Shown here piece after piece: positions 31,519 through 43,910 of a stretch of 64,000 bases of DNA (its first letter is position 1; each line of letters begins with the position of its first letter). The position numbers and the translations under genes are program-made. Under the pieces are notes generated by a model. That model searched no databases. It was not told the DNA's origin and was given only the letters and a program-made list of their open reading frames with translations. The stretch is taken from the NCBI GenBank assembly GCA_026770025.1, contig JAMXDE010000009.1, forward strand, positions 1,277,001 to 1,341,000. The letters run 5' to 3'. Source of the stretch: Craspedostauros australis. Taxonomy: Eukaryota; Bacillariophyta; Bacillariophyceae; Mastogloiales; Achnanthaceae.

Positions 31519-33661
31519 AGTTCGGGTCTCACGGGTGCTCCGACCATTGCATTGCCATACAATGGAATACAATGCAACGGCCTCAATCACAACCACCAGC
31601 GTACTACTCTCCAGTGTCATAATCTTCATAATATAGCTCTTAATGCTGCAATACAAAGGAATCGATAGAAGCTGCCGCCGGTGCTGCATCACAGTCAGAC
31701 GGACTTCGCCTCATCGATTGTTCCCAGATCAAACCACCATGTTGCTACACCTCTCTACCTCTAGACTTGTATGGATAGATTGGATAGACTACGACCTCTC
31801 AATCGCGAAGAGGAAGAACGTTGAATCTCGATTCATTCGACCATTGTGACATGAATCACATGCGGCGACATGAATCACATGCAGCGACATGAATGAGACA
31901 CAGAATACGTGTCACGACTAGATCCAGAAATTGTCATGAACGATGGGGATAGCAGCAATAATATTGATGAGCATCCCCAGCGTTGAATGTTGACATCAAC
32001 AAGATGTTATCGCCGCAGCTGCCAGCCACACAAGAAGGCGGAAGTTGTCCGCGCTGTTGTCAACTTCACCGCATCAACAGTGAAAACATCAAGTACGTGG
32101 ACGCATCGGTGCTTCAGAAACAGATTGATTCGTTGGCCCTGAAGAGGGAAACAAGAAGGGGAGGCATCAACGTTGCGAAGCCGACGGCATCTTGAGATGC
32201 TCCATCGCTGTTCGTACTACTACAAATGGGTAGTCTCCGACTGTACGAAAACGAACGGATTGAGGGTGTCGAAGGAGGACTGGCATCACGGCGATTCTTT
32301 TCTCGTTGTTTGTGCCTCTCTTTTGTGTGTTGATCGGCTGATCCCGTTCGTTCGTTCGTTTGTTCGTTCCCTTCCGATCTTCTCCTTGGGAGGTTAGCAA
32401 GTCATTGGCATCCATCGTGGAAAAGGAAGAGGAGAGAGGCATCAGCAGTTGCAGCATCAATCAATAACAACTGAAAGAGAGGCATCGCGGCTGCGACAAC
32501 GGGATCACTCCTCACTGCACTGACGAAGCTAACAAGTCCGAGTCCAACATCAAGAGCAACAAGGGGAGTCGGCGTCGCGCAATGCTCCTGAGAAACGGAC
32601 GTGCCGAACGAAACTAGCTTGTGTCGTGCTGTCTGCAGAACGAGAGAGAGTCTTCCCGGCTCAGGCTGCCATCGATCGAACCATCCCGCTTGGTTGATGC
32701 CTTCAGGTGTCACGAAACGAAGCCGTCTTCCAAGAGCACCTCTCCTCTATACCGTGTTCTGAACACAAGAGGCAAGGATCAACGAGGAAGCATCAACGAG
32801 CAATTCAAACGAAGTGGGACGACATCCATCTGTCAGCTCGCTTCTTCCCGTACCATACTGTCCACATTGATCAGCAGCACACAACAGCACACACCATCTT
32901 GACGAGTCGCCTCCAACATCGAAGTTGTTGCACTCTGCGAGAGCATCAGCCTCATCACCATCTTCATTCATCCATTCACACAATCACACAATCAACAACC
33001 TGGCCTCTCTTTCGCATTTGATTGCAATTCCGGTCCGCCATCACACAAGCCAACACGAACCCGACAGCTGCTTGTGTCTTTGATTGGAGAAAGCCTCACC
33101 AGAGAGGAGTTCGTTTTGTCACGCCTCCTTGTGCATCACCAACCGAAACAACAACCAAACACACACTTCTCGAATCACCCACACACACAGCAACCAGAAG
33201 CACCAACTTGGACAAGTCGAACCCAGCTGTCAGATTCGTGGGTTCCGCATCCATCGAAAGATTGCTTTCGCGATTCAGTGACGACATCAGCAACAGTATT
33301 AGCAACAGTATTAGCAACAGTGCATTGGAAACAGCATTGATACTCAGAACGCAAACGACGTCGACGGTTTCGTGACAAACATTCGAATGCAATAGTCGTA
33401 GTCGCGAACAAGACAACAACACAAGTTGGGCAGACGCAGAAGCATTCACACCATACTTTCGCTCCAGAGAGGTCTTTCATTCAGAGGCCTGCACTTGTAC
33501 TTCATTCGCAGAGAGTGTCATTGCACGCTTGCGGAACTTCGGACCCAGTTTCATTCACACAAAAAGAGCAAGTCCTCTTGGAGAAAGCAAACCACAAGCA
33601 CAACGACACTACATCTGCTACACCATACACCATCTAATCACTTCACATTCAACATTCAACC
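31519..33661. other. Intergenic region, no gene recognised
   Basis: 2.1 kb with no supported gene. It has a 12-bp repeat 'agcaacagtatt' at about 33291-33318. It ends with the probable 5' UTR of the next gene. Confidence 0.5.
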
Positions 33662-35245
33662 ATGGAGATGGACGATGCATTCCTCATGGCAACTGCCGCC
33701 CCATTCCGCGACTTTGGCGAATCGCCATTCTTCAACGGCTTCAGGTCGTCCCACTACGAACGCAACAACACAACCCATCGCGGTTCCCATCACGGCCATG
33801 ATTACGGTCACGCACAGGACCTTCTCTGTGGCATCTACAACATAGCATCGCCCATGACTTCGAGCAAAGCCGTCGCGACACACAGCAACTTTGGTGCTGA
33901 TCTACCACCAGTTGCGAAAGACTCTCAGCAGAAGCAGACGATGGAAGACTCCTCGTTGATTGGGTGCACAATCGAATTCACGAGCACAGCTGACTCTCTC
34001 CTTCAACCAGAACTGGAAGGAGAGAATCACGTTGTGCATCATGAATGTGGCGTTGATGACAATGCGGCGGATCATGCTTCGGAGGTCTCCTCCCTCACCA
34101 ATCCTCGGGAGCTTGCGTATGACCCGTTTGGTCCAGAAGCGGAGGCGCATCTTTCCTTCTGCGCGTTGCGTGATTCTTCGCTCGCCAACGATGCGCACCG
34201 CGTGACAAAGGACGTCACCCAGGCATCATCCGGGCAAAGTTCTTGCACATCCAAACCACGATCGATCTTCGGAACGTACTGGACGCACCCGGCAGATGAG
34301 ACGAGCGCAGAGCGCACGAAGGAGCAAGTGCAAACCGCACATTCAGCATCCACAGAATCTTCATCATCGACGTGCCGTCAAGATCAACTCAAGCATGCTA
34401 CAACTTCGACTTTGTCGCCGCGATCAGTGGCACGGCCGATCCATGAGATCTCATCGTCACTCACAAACATGGACGTGGCAACTGGAGAACGCCTGTCGCA
34501 ACCAATGCAACGCCAATCCGATACCAATGAGAATGAAAAAGTCATCAAGTCTGAGGAGGGTGACCACCAACGTGCCATCGATGATGATGGCGAAGGTCCA
34601 GCTTCTATCGGACCATCCGAAGCGGCTCCGCAAGATCCATACGACGACGGCAACAAGGCGGATGCGAGCCCAACGCGTTCACCATGCATTTGGAATCCTT
34701 TTGCTTCCAAACCAAAGGCAGCCATCTGCGATGCGCCGTTGAACACTCCAACTCAATCCAACACACAACGACGACCCACTTGGTGGAACAAGTATTGGGC
34801 GGACTACAATCAGCAAACCGATTCCCAATTCGCCTTGCGCCCATCCACCTCCCTTTCCTCCGACTGGTGGAAGACGGTGTCCGATCCATCCTTGCCAACG
34901 TATCGATCGCCGCTGCGGGGTGGCACTTGCGGTGGGCTCGTGCATACCAGATCTCACCACAACATGCATCAAGCCGAAGACGGCATCTGCTCTGCCATGC
35001 CACAGGCCAACCACGGCTTGCGACGTCAGTCCGATACCCACTTGGCCCGACCCAGCGTCCAGCTGCGCTCCTGCTTGCGCCGCGGACGTTACACGAATCA
35101 AGCCTTGCAGCAACATTGTCAACAAGCTGCAGATGACACCGCACATCGTCGATTGGTCCATTTTAACGCGGAGATCGAGGTGCGTCCCTTCCTCACCGTG
35201 CAGGAATGGTATGCACCCGAAGGATGGGCCAAGACCTTCGAGTAA
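33662..35245 (+). CDS. Unknown 527-aa disordered protein with C-terminal PP1-docking-like motif
   Basis: Single ORF with ATG in an ACCATGG context. Most of it is Ser/Thr/Asp/Gln-rich and predicted disordered. The C-terminal ~180 residues look more ordered: repeated Trp-containing segments ('WNPFASKP', 'TWWNKYWADYN', 'SSDWWKTVSDPSLPTYRSPLRGG'), then 'SCLRRGRY' and finally 'RRLVHFNAEIEVRPFLTVQEWYAPEGW'. The RLVHF segment (V499-F501) fits the [RK]-x-[VI]-x-[FW] docking motif of protein phosphatase 1 regulators, and a 'V.F...I.VR.F' block ending in 'W' is common in small fungal and algal proteins. A PP1 role is inference from motif only. No signal peptide or TM was seen. Confidence 0.65.
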   Translation: MEMDDAFLMATAAPFRDFGESPFFNGFRSSHYERNNTTHRGSHHGHDYGHAQDLLCGIYNIASPMTSSKAVATHSNFGADLPPVAKDSQQKQTMEDSSLIGCTIEFTSTADSLLQPELEGENHVVHHECGVDDNAADHASEVSSLTNPRELAYDPFGPEAEAHLSFCALRDSSLANDAHRVTKDVTQASSGQSSCTSKPRSIFGTYWTHPADETSAERTKEQVQTAHSASTESSSSTCRQDQLKHATTSTLSPRSVARPIHEISSSLTNMDVATGERLSQPMQRQSDTNENEKVIKSEEGDHQRAIDDDGEGPASIGPSEAAPQDPYDDGNKADASPTRSPCIWNPFASKPKAAICDAPLNTPTQSNTQRRPTWWNKYWADYNQQTDSQFALRPSTSLSSDWWKTVSDPSLPTYRSPLRGGTCGGLVHTRSHHNMHQAEDGICSAMPQANHGLRRQSDTHLARPSVQLRSCLRRGRYTNQALQQHCQQAADDTAHRRLVHFNAEIEVRPFLTVQEWYAPEGWAKTFE

Positions 35246-35706
35246 ACGACCACGCGCATACGCATGCGCTTGCATACATACATCAGCTAGCACGGACAGT
35301 GCATTACATAGACATACATAATCTCTTATTACACAAGATTACAACTTTCGTAGAGGCGCGAGAACTCGGAGGAGTGTAGGCGTTGTGACAGATTACATAA
35401 GTTCCGTTTGGTTCTGTTCAACTCCAATCGTGCTGCAATAGATGGCGGCGTCATTGGAACATGGGAGATTGCGAGAGAAAGTGCAACAACGGAAGCCATG
35501 ATCGCGACGTCCAAGAGCCATCTTCCGAGCGGACAGTCACCGACGCGAACTGGGATGTGCAATTGCGCGGATCGTCGTGTTCTCCATTCCTTGGTTTGCA
35601 GATGAGAGAGCCCAACCGACACCATTCTTCGAACACTCGTATACATGATCGGCAAGTATTGTTGCTATTTCGAATGCTCTATAACCGCACTTCTCTATTG
35701 CGCAGG

Positions 35707-37107
35707 CTATTGTGGTGGATGCAGTTTCGTGGCGAACAGATCGGCAAACAGCTCCGCCATCGGTTCGTGATACTCGGCGGAACTCAGCTTGCCATTTTCG
35801 AGTTGCAATGAACGGTCCCACACATCGACGTACGTCACGCGATCACTGAACAACGCCCGCGTCGCAGGCCTGGAGGAATCCACCGCATTGCTTCCATACG
35901 GTTTGGGCAGCAGACCGAAGACTGCGTCGTTCCATTCCTTCGCTTTCGCATTGGATGTTGCTTCGGACGTGGCTGCGGGGATGGAGATCCAAATGATGTG
36001 GGCACAAACAGGATCCTTCATCTCGACGCTGCCATCATCAGCCTTCGATTCCAGCGGGGTCAGCAACAGCTTCCAGTACTGTTCCACGTTGTTTGCGTAC
36101 ATGTGATGCGTCATATCTGGAATTCCGAGATCCTGAAGACCAGCGCCGATGACGCAGATCGAGCCAGTGTCGGTCTTCATGCCCGATTGAAGCGGCAGAG
36201 CCTGCTGCTCTCTCTGCCACAACTGCTTCCTCTGGTTGGCCAGGTAGTTGGCGACCGTCTCTTGCGTTGTTTTGATTGCGAGAGACTGCTGGCTGACGTC
36301 GTGCGCAAACTCGACCACCATGTACCTCATGTTGGTCACGAATACGAGGTTGGACTTTTTGGCGGATTCGTCGTCCTTCTTCTTCTTCTTCTTCTTCTTC
36401 TTCTTCTTCTTGGGCGACGACAGGCGGCTCTTTTGGGGCTGCTGCCCGGCCATCTCATTGAATTCGATGTGATGCAAGTGGCTCCTGCATTCCTCGCACT
36501 CGCTGCAGTACGGATTCTGGGCACCATAATGCACGGGTCCCTGTCCCAAGGAGAAGTCCGGTGCCACCCACTGCGATGCATCCTTTTCTGTTGCCAATGC
36601 CAGAAACTCCATCATACCGCAGCGATCCTTGCTGGACTTCAACCGCTGCGCCGTGACCTTCACGCCATCCCACGACGTCAAAGCGCTGATTCTGTCGCTG
36701 AGGCTGTCATGATGCGGCATCTTGTGTCCGTTCTGCTTCGTCTTCAACATCTTGATCATCGCCGCGTACATGTCGCTCATCGTTTCGTCGCCCAGGAACA
36801 CCCACGGGCGGCCCATCGCGATGTTGCGCAGCTGCAGGTGATGCGAGATGATCTGGTAGCATCCATCCAGCGGTTCCTCCTGCTTCCACTCGCAGTGCAG
36901 CGCCTTCTCGTCGACGAGGAGAGTGCTTTGGCGTGTGATCTTGTGCTCGGCTCCATCGGAGAAGACACCCAGCAGGGTGCGATCGCTGGACAGCATCCAA
37001 CTCGCCGCCGCCAGGAAGCAGAATGCGACCACGGCGATCTTGAGCGTCGATCTGGTGTTGCAGGACGGTCTGCATTCCGTCGCTTTTGATTTCTTTCCGA
37101 ACTTCAT
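35707..37107 (-). CDS. Type II membrane protein, possibly PC-esterase/TBL-like
   Basis: 466 aa, ATG at 37107, TAG at 35709-35707. A basic N terminus ('MKFGKKSK') precedes one TM anchor at about residues 22-40 ('LKIAVVAFCFLAAASWML'), as in Golgi type II enzymes. The lumenal part has paired Cys ('HCEW', 'DGCY', 'YCSECEEC'), 'PWVFLGDETMSDMYAAM' (101-117) and near the C terminus 'YVDVWDRSL' and 'EYHEPMAELFADLF'. The arrangement resembles PC-esterase/trichome-birefringence-like proteins, where an early GDS motif and a late D..H complete the site. Here the GDS Ser is replaced (GDE), so catalysis is doubtful. A run of about 12 Lys interrupts the middle. Family assignment is tentative. Confidence 0.55.
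   Translation of the reverse strand: MKFGKKSKATECRPSCNTRSTLKIAVVAFCFLAAASWMLSSDRTLLGVFSDGAEHKITRQSTLLVDEKALHCEWKQEEPLDGCYQIISHHLQLRNIAMGRPWVFLGDETMSDMYAAMIKMLKTKQNGHKMPHHDSLSDRISALTSWDGVKVTAQRLKSSKDRCGMMEFLALATEKDASQWVAPDFSLGQGPVHYGAQNPYCSECEECRSHLHHIEFNEMAGQQPQKSRLSSPKKKKKKKKKKKKDDESAKKSNLVFVTNMRYMVVEFAHDVSQQSLAIKTTQETVANYLANQRKQLWQREQQALPLQSGMKTDTGSICVIGAGLQDLGIPDMTHHMYANNVEQYWKLLLTPLESKADDGSVEMKDPVCAHIIWISIPAATSEATSNAKAKEWNDAVFGLLPKPYGSNAVDSSRPATRALFSDRVTYVDVWDRSLQLENGKLSSAEYHEPMAELFADLFATKLHPPQ
36376..36412. repeat. CTT/AAG microsatellite inside a coding region
   Basis: About twelve tandem triplets encode a poly-Lys run in the type II membrane protein. The reading frame is kept. Confidence 0.85.
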
Positions 37108-39266
37108 CGTCGTCTTTCAATTGTGCAAGACGTTCAGCGGATTGGAAGCACGAGGAGGTGGTATGGTGGAGAGTGTCTCTTTGTTGTTGCTGCTGCTTGT
37201 GTGGCTTCTGCCTGGTCCGCATGTGTGCATGTGTCGGTTGTACATCGGTGGAACACCAAGGCAGCGATGACATCGGAAGTGATGGTCATGCTCGTGCAAC
37301 CCACAAACATGAGATCGTCAGAGTCACGTGTGTCGGTGATTCCGGCTATGTGGATGGAGAGTGGAACAACTGAAGCGTTGGGAACATGACGTTCAGGTCA
37401 TCAGTGGTGGTCTTTTGTTCGACTTGAGAGGCCCAAATGGAACGTCAAGTTGTGACCGTTTTCGTAATACATATACCCATGACTCAACTCGTGAATGATG
37501 AAAGCGCATAGGAGGTCACGAACTGTGCACCTTTTGATAGTTTTGACACTGGCCGCACTTATCATGGGGTTGCTTCGCCATCGGACCCTGCTTTCGTTGT
37601 TTGACGCTCCAATCGGAGCCACGAGCCACTTCGGTTGCTTTTGCTCTGCCACCATCTCAAGTCTATCGTCCAAACGGACTCTGCCAGGAGGATACGGGGT
37701 AGAGGAGCGTGACAAGCACATCCACAAAGAGAGAGAGAGAGAGAGGCGATGCTTCCTGTCTGGATGCAAATGGACAAGGTAGACGTCGTTGTCTTCAAAG
37801 GACGCAACATGCATCGCGAACAGATGGAGAAACAGTGAAGTGCGAAAACGGTCATTGCGAAGGGGAAGGCATCTATTATCACAGATATTGGCGAACCCCC
37901 CCCCCATGAATCGGCTATAGCATCCGATCCGAATGAAGACGTTCGGTTAGGAAAGATCGGCTCCGGAGAAAGAGGTGAGGTCACGGGCAGATGCGATCGA
38001 CGTCAACGGGCGCAGCTATGGCCGTGAGCGTCCTCCGATGACGGCTATCCGTGTTGTTGGGAGTTGCAGCGACGAGGCCAGATCAATTGATGAGCGTGGT
38101 TACTCCGTGACGACACGAAATTGTGGATTTTGAGACCGTATCGATGTGCTGAATCCCAACGGATGGATCTCGTAACGAGCACGCAGGTCATTCGTATGGT
38201 GCGAATGTACGATGGGGGAGACTGATGGAATTGGCTGGCTTTCGTCCAACGGCGATCGTTCCACGACGAGTATTCAACAAGCCATTGAATTGCTCGATAT
38301 GTTGAGTTTTGTAGGTGCCGAGTCGAATCTTGATCCAGATCGCGGAGTTTGGCGGTCCCACTCGTGATGACCAGTCAGGCCTCCAAGGAGAGAGGGTTCT
38401 TTGCGATAGACGCCGAAAGGGAAATGAAAGTACATTTGGGGACGGATTGCACATGGTCCTGCGCCACGGCGTCGGCAATAAATGCTCCATTGCCCAGAGC
38501 AGGCAGCCACATGGCTGAGGCGATACAGTGGCGCCCACGGGCTGGATTGATGCTGTCAGTCGTGTCCTTGGGTAACCGGTGAACCTCTTCCTGATCCATC
38601 CAGTGACTTGTCGTCCTGACACTCGAAGGTCGGACATAAGACCCCATTCAGCGAAGTCGTGTAGTATCCTGCGGATTTGAGATACTGAAACGTGATATTT
38701 TTAGAACATGATTTTTCGTGTTGTTCATTAGGGTTAGATAAATCTAGCTAGCTTCTACGACACAAAAACATGGCTGGCTTGTCTTCACCGTAGACGAGAA
38801 TGATGACGTTATTGACGGTCGATGTCAGACTGCGATGGTATCCAACTGTGTTGATGGTGAAGCTGTGGCAGGTTTGGTGTCATGTTGATTCCTCACGTTG
38901 TTGGTGATTTGGCTCGGTTGGACGTTTCCTCCCTTGTGCGTGTTGTGTCAAGCAGCACAGCGTTGGTGGTGGCATCCCTGCGCGTCGGCTGCAACAGTGA
39001 CACTTGCGAATGCTACACAACATAACACCATGTAATGGAGCACAGTGACTTATCATATGGGATGCAACATATAGTATAATATTATTTTACACCAAGCTTA
39101 GTTTGTTAGTACAAAGTCCTGCGTAACCTGCTTTGCTCCGCTTGGACATGGGATGCCGAGGTCATCTGCTGAGCTGTTGGCATGGTGCGGAAAGAGACTG
39201 ATGGCGGCGGTGTTGTTTACCTTGTTGTTTCTCGTGTTGTGATTCGAGTACGTGCAGGTTCATTGA
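37108..39266. other. Intergenic region, no gene recognised
   Basis: 2.2 kb before copia element B. Contains a GA tract (about 37727-37743) and a C10 run near 37896. ORFs are short and shared between frames; none has a supported domain. 38690-39120 is more AT-rich. Confidence 0.5.
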
Positions 39267-39428
39267 TGACAGCTTTCACTGTACTTCTTACCTTTTTGCT
39301 AATCGTACAAATCCAAAATACTGGTTGGAGATCGTCTTCGGACGACTCACAATTAAACACAAAAGCTCCGACCAGGGCATGCACCAATGGGCCAATATGT
39401 CTTCAGTGGTTACTTGTGCAGTTTGACA
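39267..39428 (+). repeat. 5' LTR of copia B
   Basis: 162 bp, TG...CA termini, preceded by ATTGA. The sequence just after it (GGTTAAGAGT) has no TGG primer-binding start but resembles the start of the internal region of element A (GATTAACAGT). Confidence 0.85.
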
Positions 39429-42400
39429 GGTTAAGAGTTGTGGTTTACCACCAAGCTTACCACTTACAAACAAACCTTCACCATGGCAAGAGCAATCAAC
39501 AACAGAACTGTTGCACCCATCATCAAGGAGCTAGTCCAGCTTGACTACTAGGAGATGACCTTCATCACATCCACCCTTGGGCGCATTGACCAAGCCATCC
39601 AGCATCCAGATGGCGCAATTGTGGCTTCCTTGACCTTTGCACCAACCCTCACTGCAATCAACATTGGAAACATCCAACACATCTTTGCATACACCAGATC
39701 CAATACAATTGACTCCACCACCAACTGGACTGCCATCGATGAATACATTGAACAGACAACTATGTGCCTCCAAAGATCAAGACCCCTGTTACAAACACAG
39801 CAGCTTGCACAAGAACCAAGATGGCCATCAAAGACGCAGCGGAAGTGGAGCCCCTGGTGGCAAACAACAAGATAGCCATGATGTCTCCATGATGTGGAGC
39901 CACCCTTGCACAATCACCCTCAACACCAACAGGTTGGCGCTAGGACAAGGTATCCATGCCCAAAACTCTGACTTTCTCTGGACTGAACAAAGCCTGGCGC
40001 AATTGAACGATTTCATTTGCCAGATCGATGGCAACAATGAGATACGCAATGCATATAGAACCCAAGCAACCAACCAACTACAATTCACAGATCAACAACC
40101 AATTCTACACCATCCTCAACAGCAAGACCTGAGGTGACATGGATTTCATCATGCCATTGCACATTGGCAGTGGTCATGACACCTTCCAGGCACTGGTCTG
40201 GATGTACAAATTCAAGAAGAACAAGGCAGAGATCGTAGCTGAGCAGGAAGATCTCCTGGCAAAGCCTATCTACGATGGATCAAAGCTGTTCAGCAAGTTT
40301 GTCAATGCCTTCTCAAGGTCCATCCATACGATGGAGGACAATGGAAAGGTCATGAACAATAAGGAGACCACTGCAAAGCTTTTTTCCAACATCAATGACA
40401 AACAATTCTTGAGTGAGATTTCTTGGCTTCACAACGTCAATCAGTCATTTGACTGGATCCGCAATGAGTTGATGAGGCACGACAGCTCCATCGCCAACTC
40501 CAAGATCGAACAATCCCCACAGTGCAACCGGCGCTAACAGCAGAAGAAGGACAGGCAAACCAACTGTAAGCGTCGCTACGAGGCGCCAACGGTGGACCAA
40601 AGGCCCTCGGCAATGTCCCTGCTGATGGACAGCGTCTTCTGCCGGCTTCCGACCCACATGCAGGTGCTCGTCGTGAAGTCTGCGCTTTACTTCCGCAAAC
40701 ACGGCAAGCCAATCAACGAGGACACGCCCAAGAACCTCAAACCAGCGGAGTACGCAAAGAACCTCCAACTTCCCACCATGTGAAGATCTCACAAGAGAGC
40801 CTGGACCAAAGTGTCCCCAGCGTGCAGTGGAAAGGAATACGGACCATGCGACAACAGCTCGTGACAATCAATGACAGACACAACTCGCCGCCAGTCGGAG
40901 ATCATCATACATATCAAGCCCCACGACTGTAGGGGGAGACGCGCGCAGCTGCGGAGAGAAGACCCAGGTGTGCACGCCTGGAGGTACTACAAGAGTTGGC
41001 GCCAAGTGGAACCCACCCGACTGTCGACCACTTTCTTTGCAGGGCAAGAGCAACAAGCAGTAGCCAAGGCTACATCGTTTGACTCAAGGGTGGACAGCGA
41101 CATTGTACATGAATCCGGATGGGTGGTAACCCAACAACACCAACAGACGTTCCATGCTCACGGGGCAACAATGGCCTCACCAATCAAGGCATTCCAGATG
41201 GTTGACGCGGTGGCAGTATATGAATCTCCAACAGGCGATGTGATCCTCATCAAGGCAAAATATGTGGCTCTGGATAAGCACCCACATCAGATGGAATCAT
41301 TGTTTAATACACATCACATGCGCGTGCCTGGACTGAATGTATTCAATTGCCTCATCCAACACCAGGGGCAACAGCGCATTGCATCAGGTGACACCAGCAT
41401 CCCACGGGCCAACCATGGTGGCAACACCCTGCGCATCTCCATTTGGAAATTCACAGCTCATGAGCTAAAACTCAATAATCATGTCACGATATGCAACCGA
41501 CACCAGCGCCTTCGGCGGAATAACCAGGGAATCCATTTCACCGACATGATCAAACACTTCCCACACCAGGTTGTTGAGAAGACAATGGCGGCATCCACCC
41601 AACTGGCGGACAGACCAATCGAGGCAGAGTCACGACTCATCCCATGGCAGTACCGAACACAATGAGCTGGAGTGCTCCAGCCGCAATGAATCCAAGGCAG
41701 AGTCAATACGGACCCCTTCTTTTCCACAGTGCAATCAATTTGGCATTCCAAGTGCTTCCAACTCTTTGTCCACAGCAAACCAAAATTCATCTGGGCGAAG
41801 CCGCTCCAAAGAGAGGCAATGGCGCCAGGGGCGCTCATGGACTTCATCCTCAATGTCGACGCACTGGATACCCTTGTGTCCAACAACTTGCAGGTCCAAT
41901 CAGGAAAGGCCCTGGAAAGCAAACACATCCAAGCATATGATCAAGCACTACTTCACTACGCCCATGAACCAGAACCAGAACAGAGCGGAACGCATGATCG
42001 GCGACATCAAGTGGCATGCTTATCAGTTGATATGGGCGGCATCCGCGCCACTCGAATTCTGATGTTTTGCATTGCAGCATGCCATCGATGTGTGGGACTA
42101 TATGGACAAGGGCAGCATCCAGTGGAGGACACCAATTGAACTTGTCCATAGCAACATGCCCGACATTTCCATGTTCCGATCCACTTTCTTCCGTCCTGTG
42201 TTGTTCTTCGGGCCAATGACAAAGTTCCCTGAGCATCCATTCAAACCGGGCTATATCCTGGGCATCGCGTGAATTCACGGGGATCCATTCACTTACCATA
42301 TCTGGTTGCCACAAGACAAGGATATCAAGTGGGGCACAGTCCTCATGTGCAACATTGCCAAGCCGCGTATTCTGGAATACACAGACACTCTGCACATTAG

Positions 42401-43229
42401 CAATGGAGACATACAACGAATCGCAAGGCTCAACCTCATTGACGCAACCACAAACAGCGCTTCGGGTGGCAGGGCATGAGCAAAGACAATACCGGCTGAG
42501 CCCGCTCGACAGGTCCAATAGGCCATCGATGCGATTGCCGTGTGGCCAAGAGCGGCGGCTCGCATCCCGGAACCTGGTCCAACGAGGGTCAGGAAAATCG
42601 AGATCAACGCAAACACAGCTTCACTAGAGGACCAATGGTTTGGACAGTCAAATGTTGTGCCTCATGACGAAGACACGAGCGGAAATGACACTGCAGATGT
42701 GATCTTGGACGGTGATGACAATGGTGACAGCCAAATACCTGGCGACGTCTCTGAGTAGCTTGATAATTTGGCGGCAGTACCCATGCTAGATCCTTTGGAG
42801 CACCGGACTCAGGGGCATCAAAGCACTCTTGCAGAACAACAGCACAACGAGATGTTCCAAAATCAAATCGATAAGGTCGACAAGAACACACCTGAAATCA
42901 CCAGCATCACAGGACACAGCTTTCACGATGGACACCTACACCTCAATTCCAAATAGGGAATGGAGACAAGAACATGGTTCCAATATGACATCATTCGAGT
43001 GGACCATCCAGAGCTGGTGGCTTGGTACATCATTGCAAACAAACCAACTCGGCATGGACAACACAATTGGCAATCGCAACTGATGCTACAATGGACCAAT
43101 CATGCAATCCAGGCAATCAAGCGGCGCATCCAGCGTAGCGAACGCACACACCAATTCACGATCAACGGCAATGACATTGTCACTGTACTACAGCGGATTC
43201 GACCAGGCAAAAAAGAAGCCGAAATGGGA
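39429..43229 (+). pseudogene. Copia B gag-protease-integrase remnant
   Basis: A Gag-like N terminus starts at 39483 ('MARAINNRTVAPIIKELVQLDY') and meets a stop after 22 codons. Further Gag-like sequence is at 40139-40537. Integrase is recognisable at about 41680-42270 in shifted frames: 'NQNRAERMIGDIKWHAYQLIWA' contains the Glu of the DDE site, then 'CHRCVG', 'WRTPIELVHSNMPD' and 'TKFPEHPFKPGYILGIA'. Multiple frameshifts and stops make this non-functional. The segment ends at the insertion point of element A. Confidence 0.75.
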
Positions 43230-43234
43230 CTTCT

Positions 43235-43681
43235 TATTAGCATTATGCTTTATTCCGCACAGCTCTCTCTCGTGTTCGAGCTTAGTTGTGCGTATGAATC
43301 GTATCCTGAACCAACACGGACCATGAAATGGTCACATTACGAGCGAATAGCTCAACGAGAAACGAAACTAAAGAAGTACCAAGGTATTGGGTATCAGATA
43401 CAAGGTACCATGAAACAAGAACGATACTGTGAGATAGCTACTGACCCAAACCAGTTGAACCTGAAGAGATGTAAAGATCCTATCCGATGCATGCAGAACA
43501 GAGGAATGCAAGAGCAGAGGCATGGACATGAACAGAGGTCAGAGAGTAAGCTCACAACTCTTAAGTTTGTAATAACATTTGAGTTCCCAACAGACTTCCA
43601 GTGAACGCCCCCTTCTCGATCTGATCAATTGCAGAAGGACGCGTTCTACCCTACGTTACCACCAATTCCTCAAGTCTAACA
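43235..43681 (+). repeat. 5' LTR of copia A
   Basis: 447 bp, starts TATTAGCATTATG and ends CAAGTCTAACA. Same as 49301-49747 as far as I can read. An in-frame ORF of 119 codons in it is part of the LTR, not a gene. Confidence 0.92.
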
Positions 43682-43910
43682 GATTAACAGTCGCAATACT
43701 CTACGTCCCTAGCTGACTGAGTGAACGAACAACCCCAACCCGAGACAGCTTCATCCCAGCTGACCGAACGAGCATCACGTGACGACGTGATAGCACCCGA
43801 ACCGCAATTGCATTGAACGAGTCCGCAACAGCCTGTTGCCAACACACCGAACCCTCATCACCCGAGCGCATCCGCTGTGAAGAGACAGAACGAACCCGAT
43901 CATCTCCAAG

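Noticed and set aside
37401-37907. Minus-strand ORF containing HELSH, which resembles a zinc-metalloprotease HExxH motif
   Set aside because: No other metalloprotease features; the ORF runs through a GA tract and low-complexity sequence, and HExxH occurs easily by chance.
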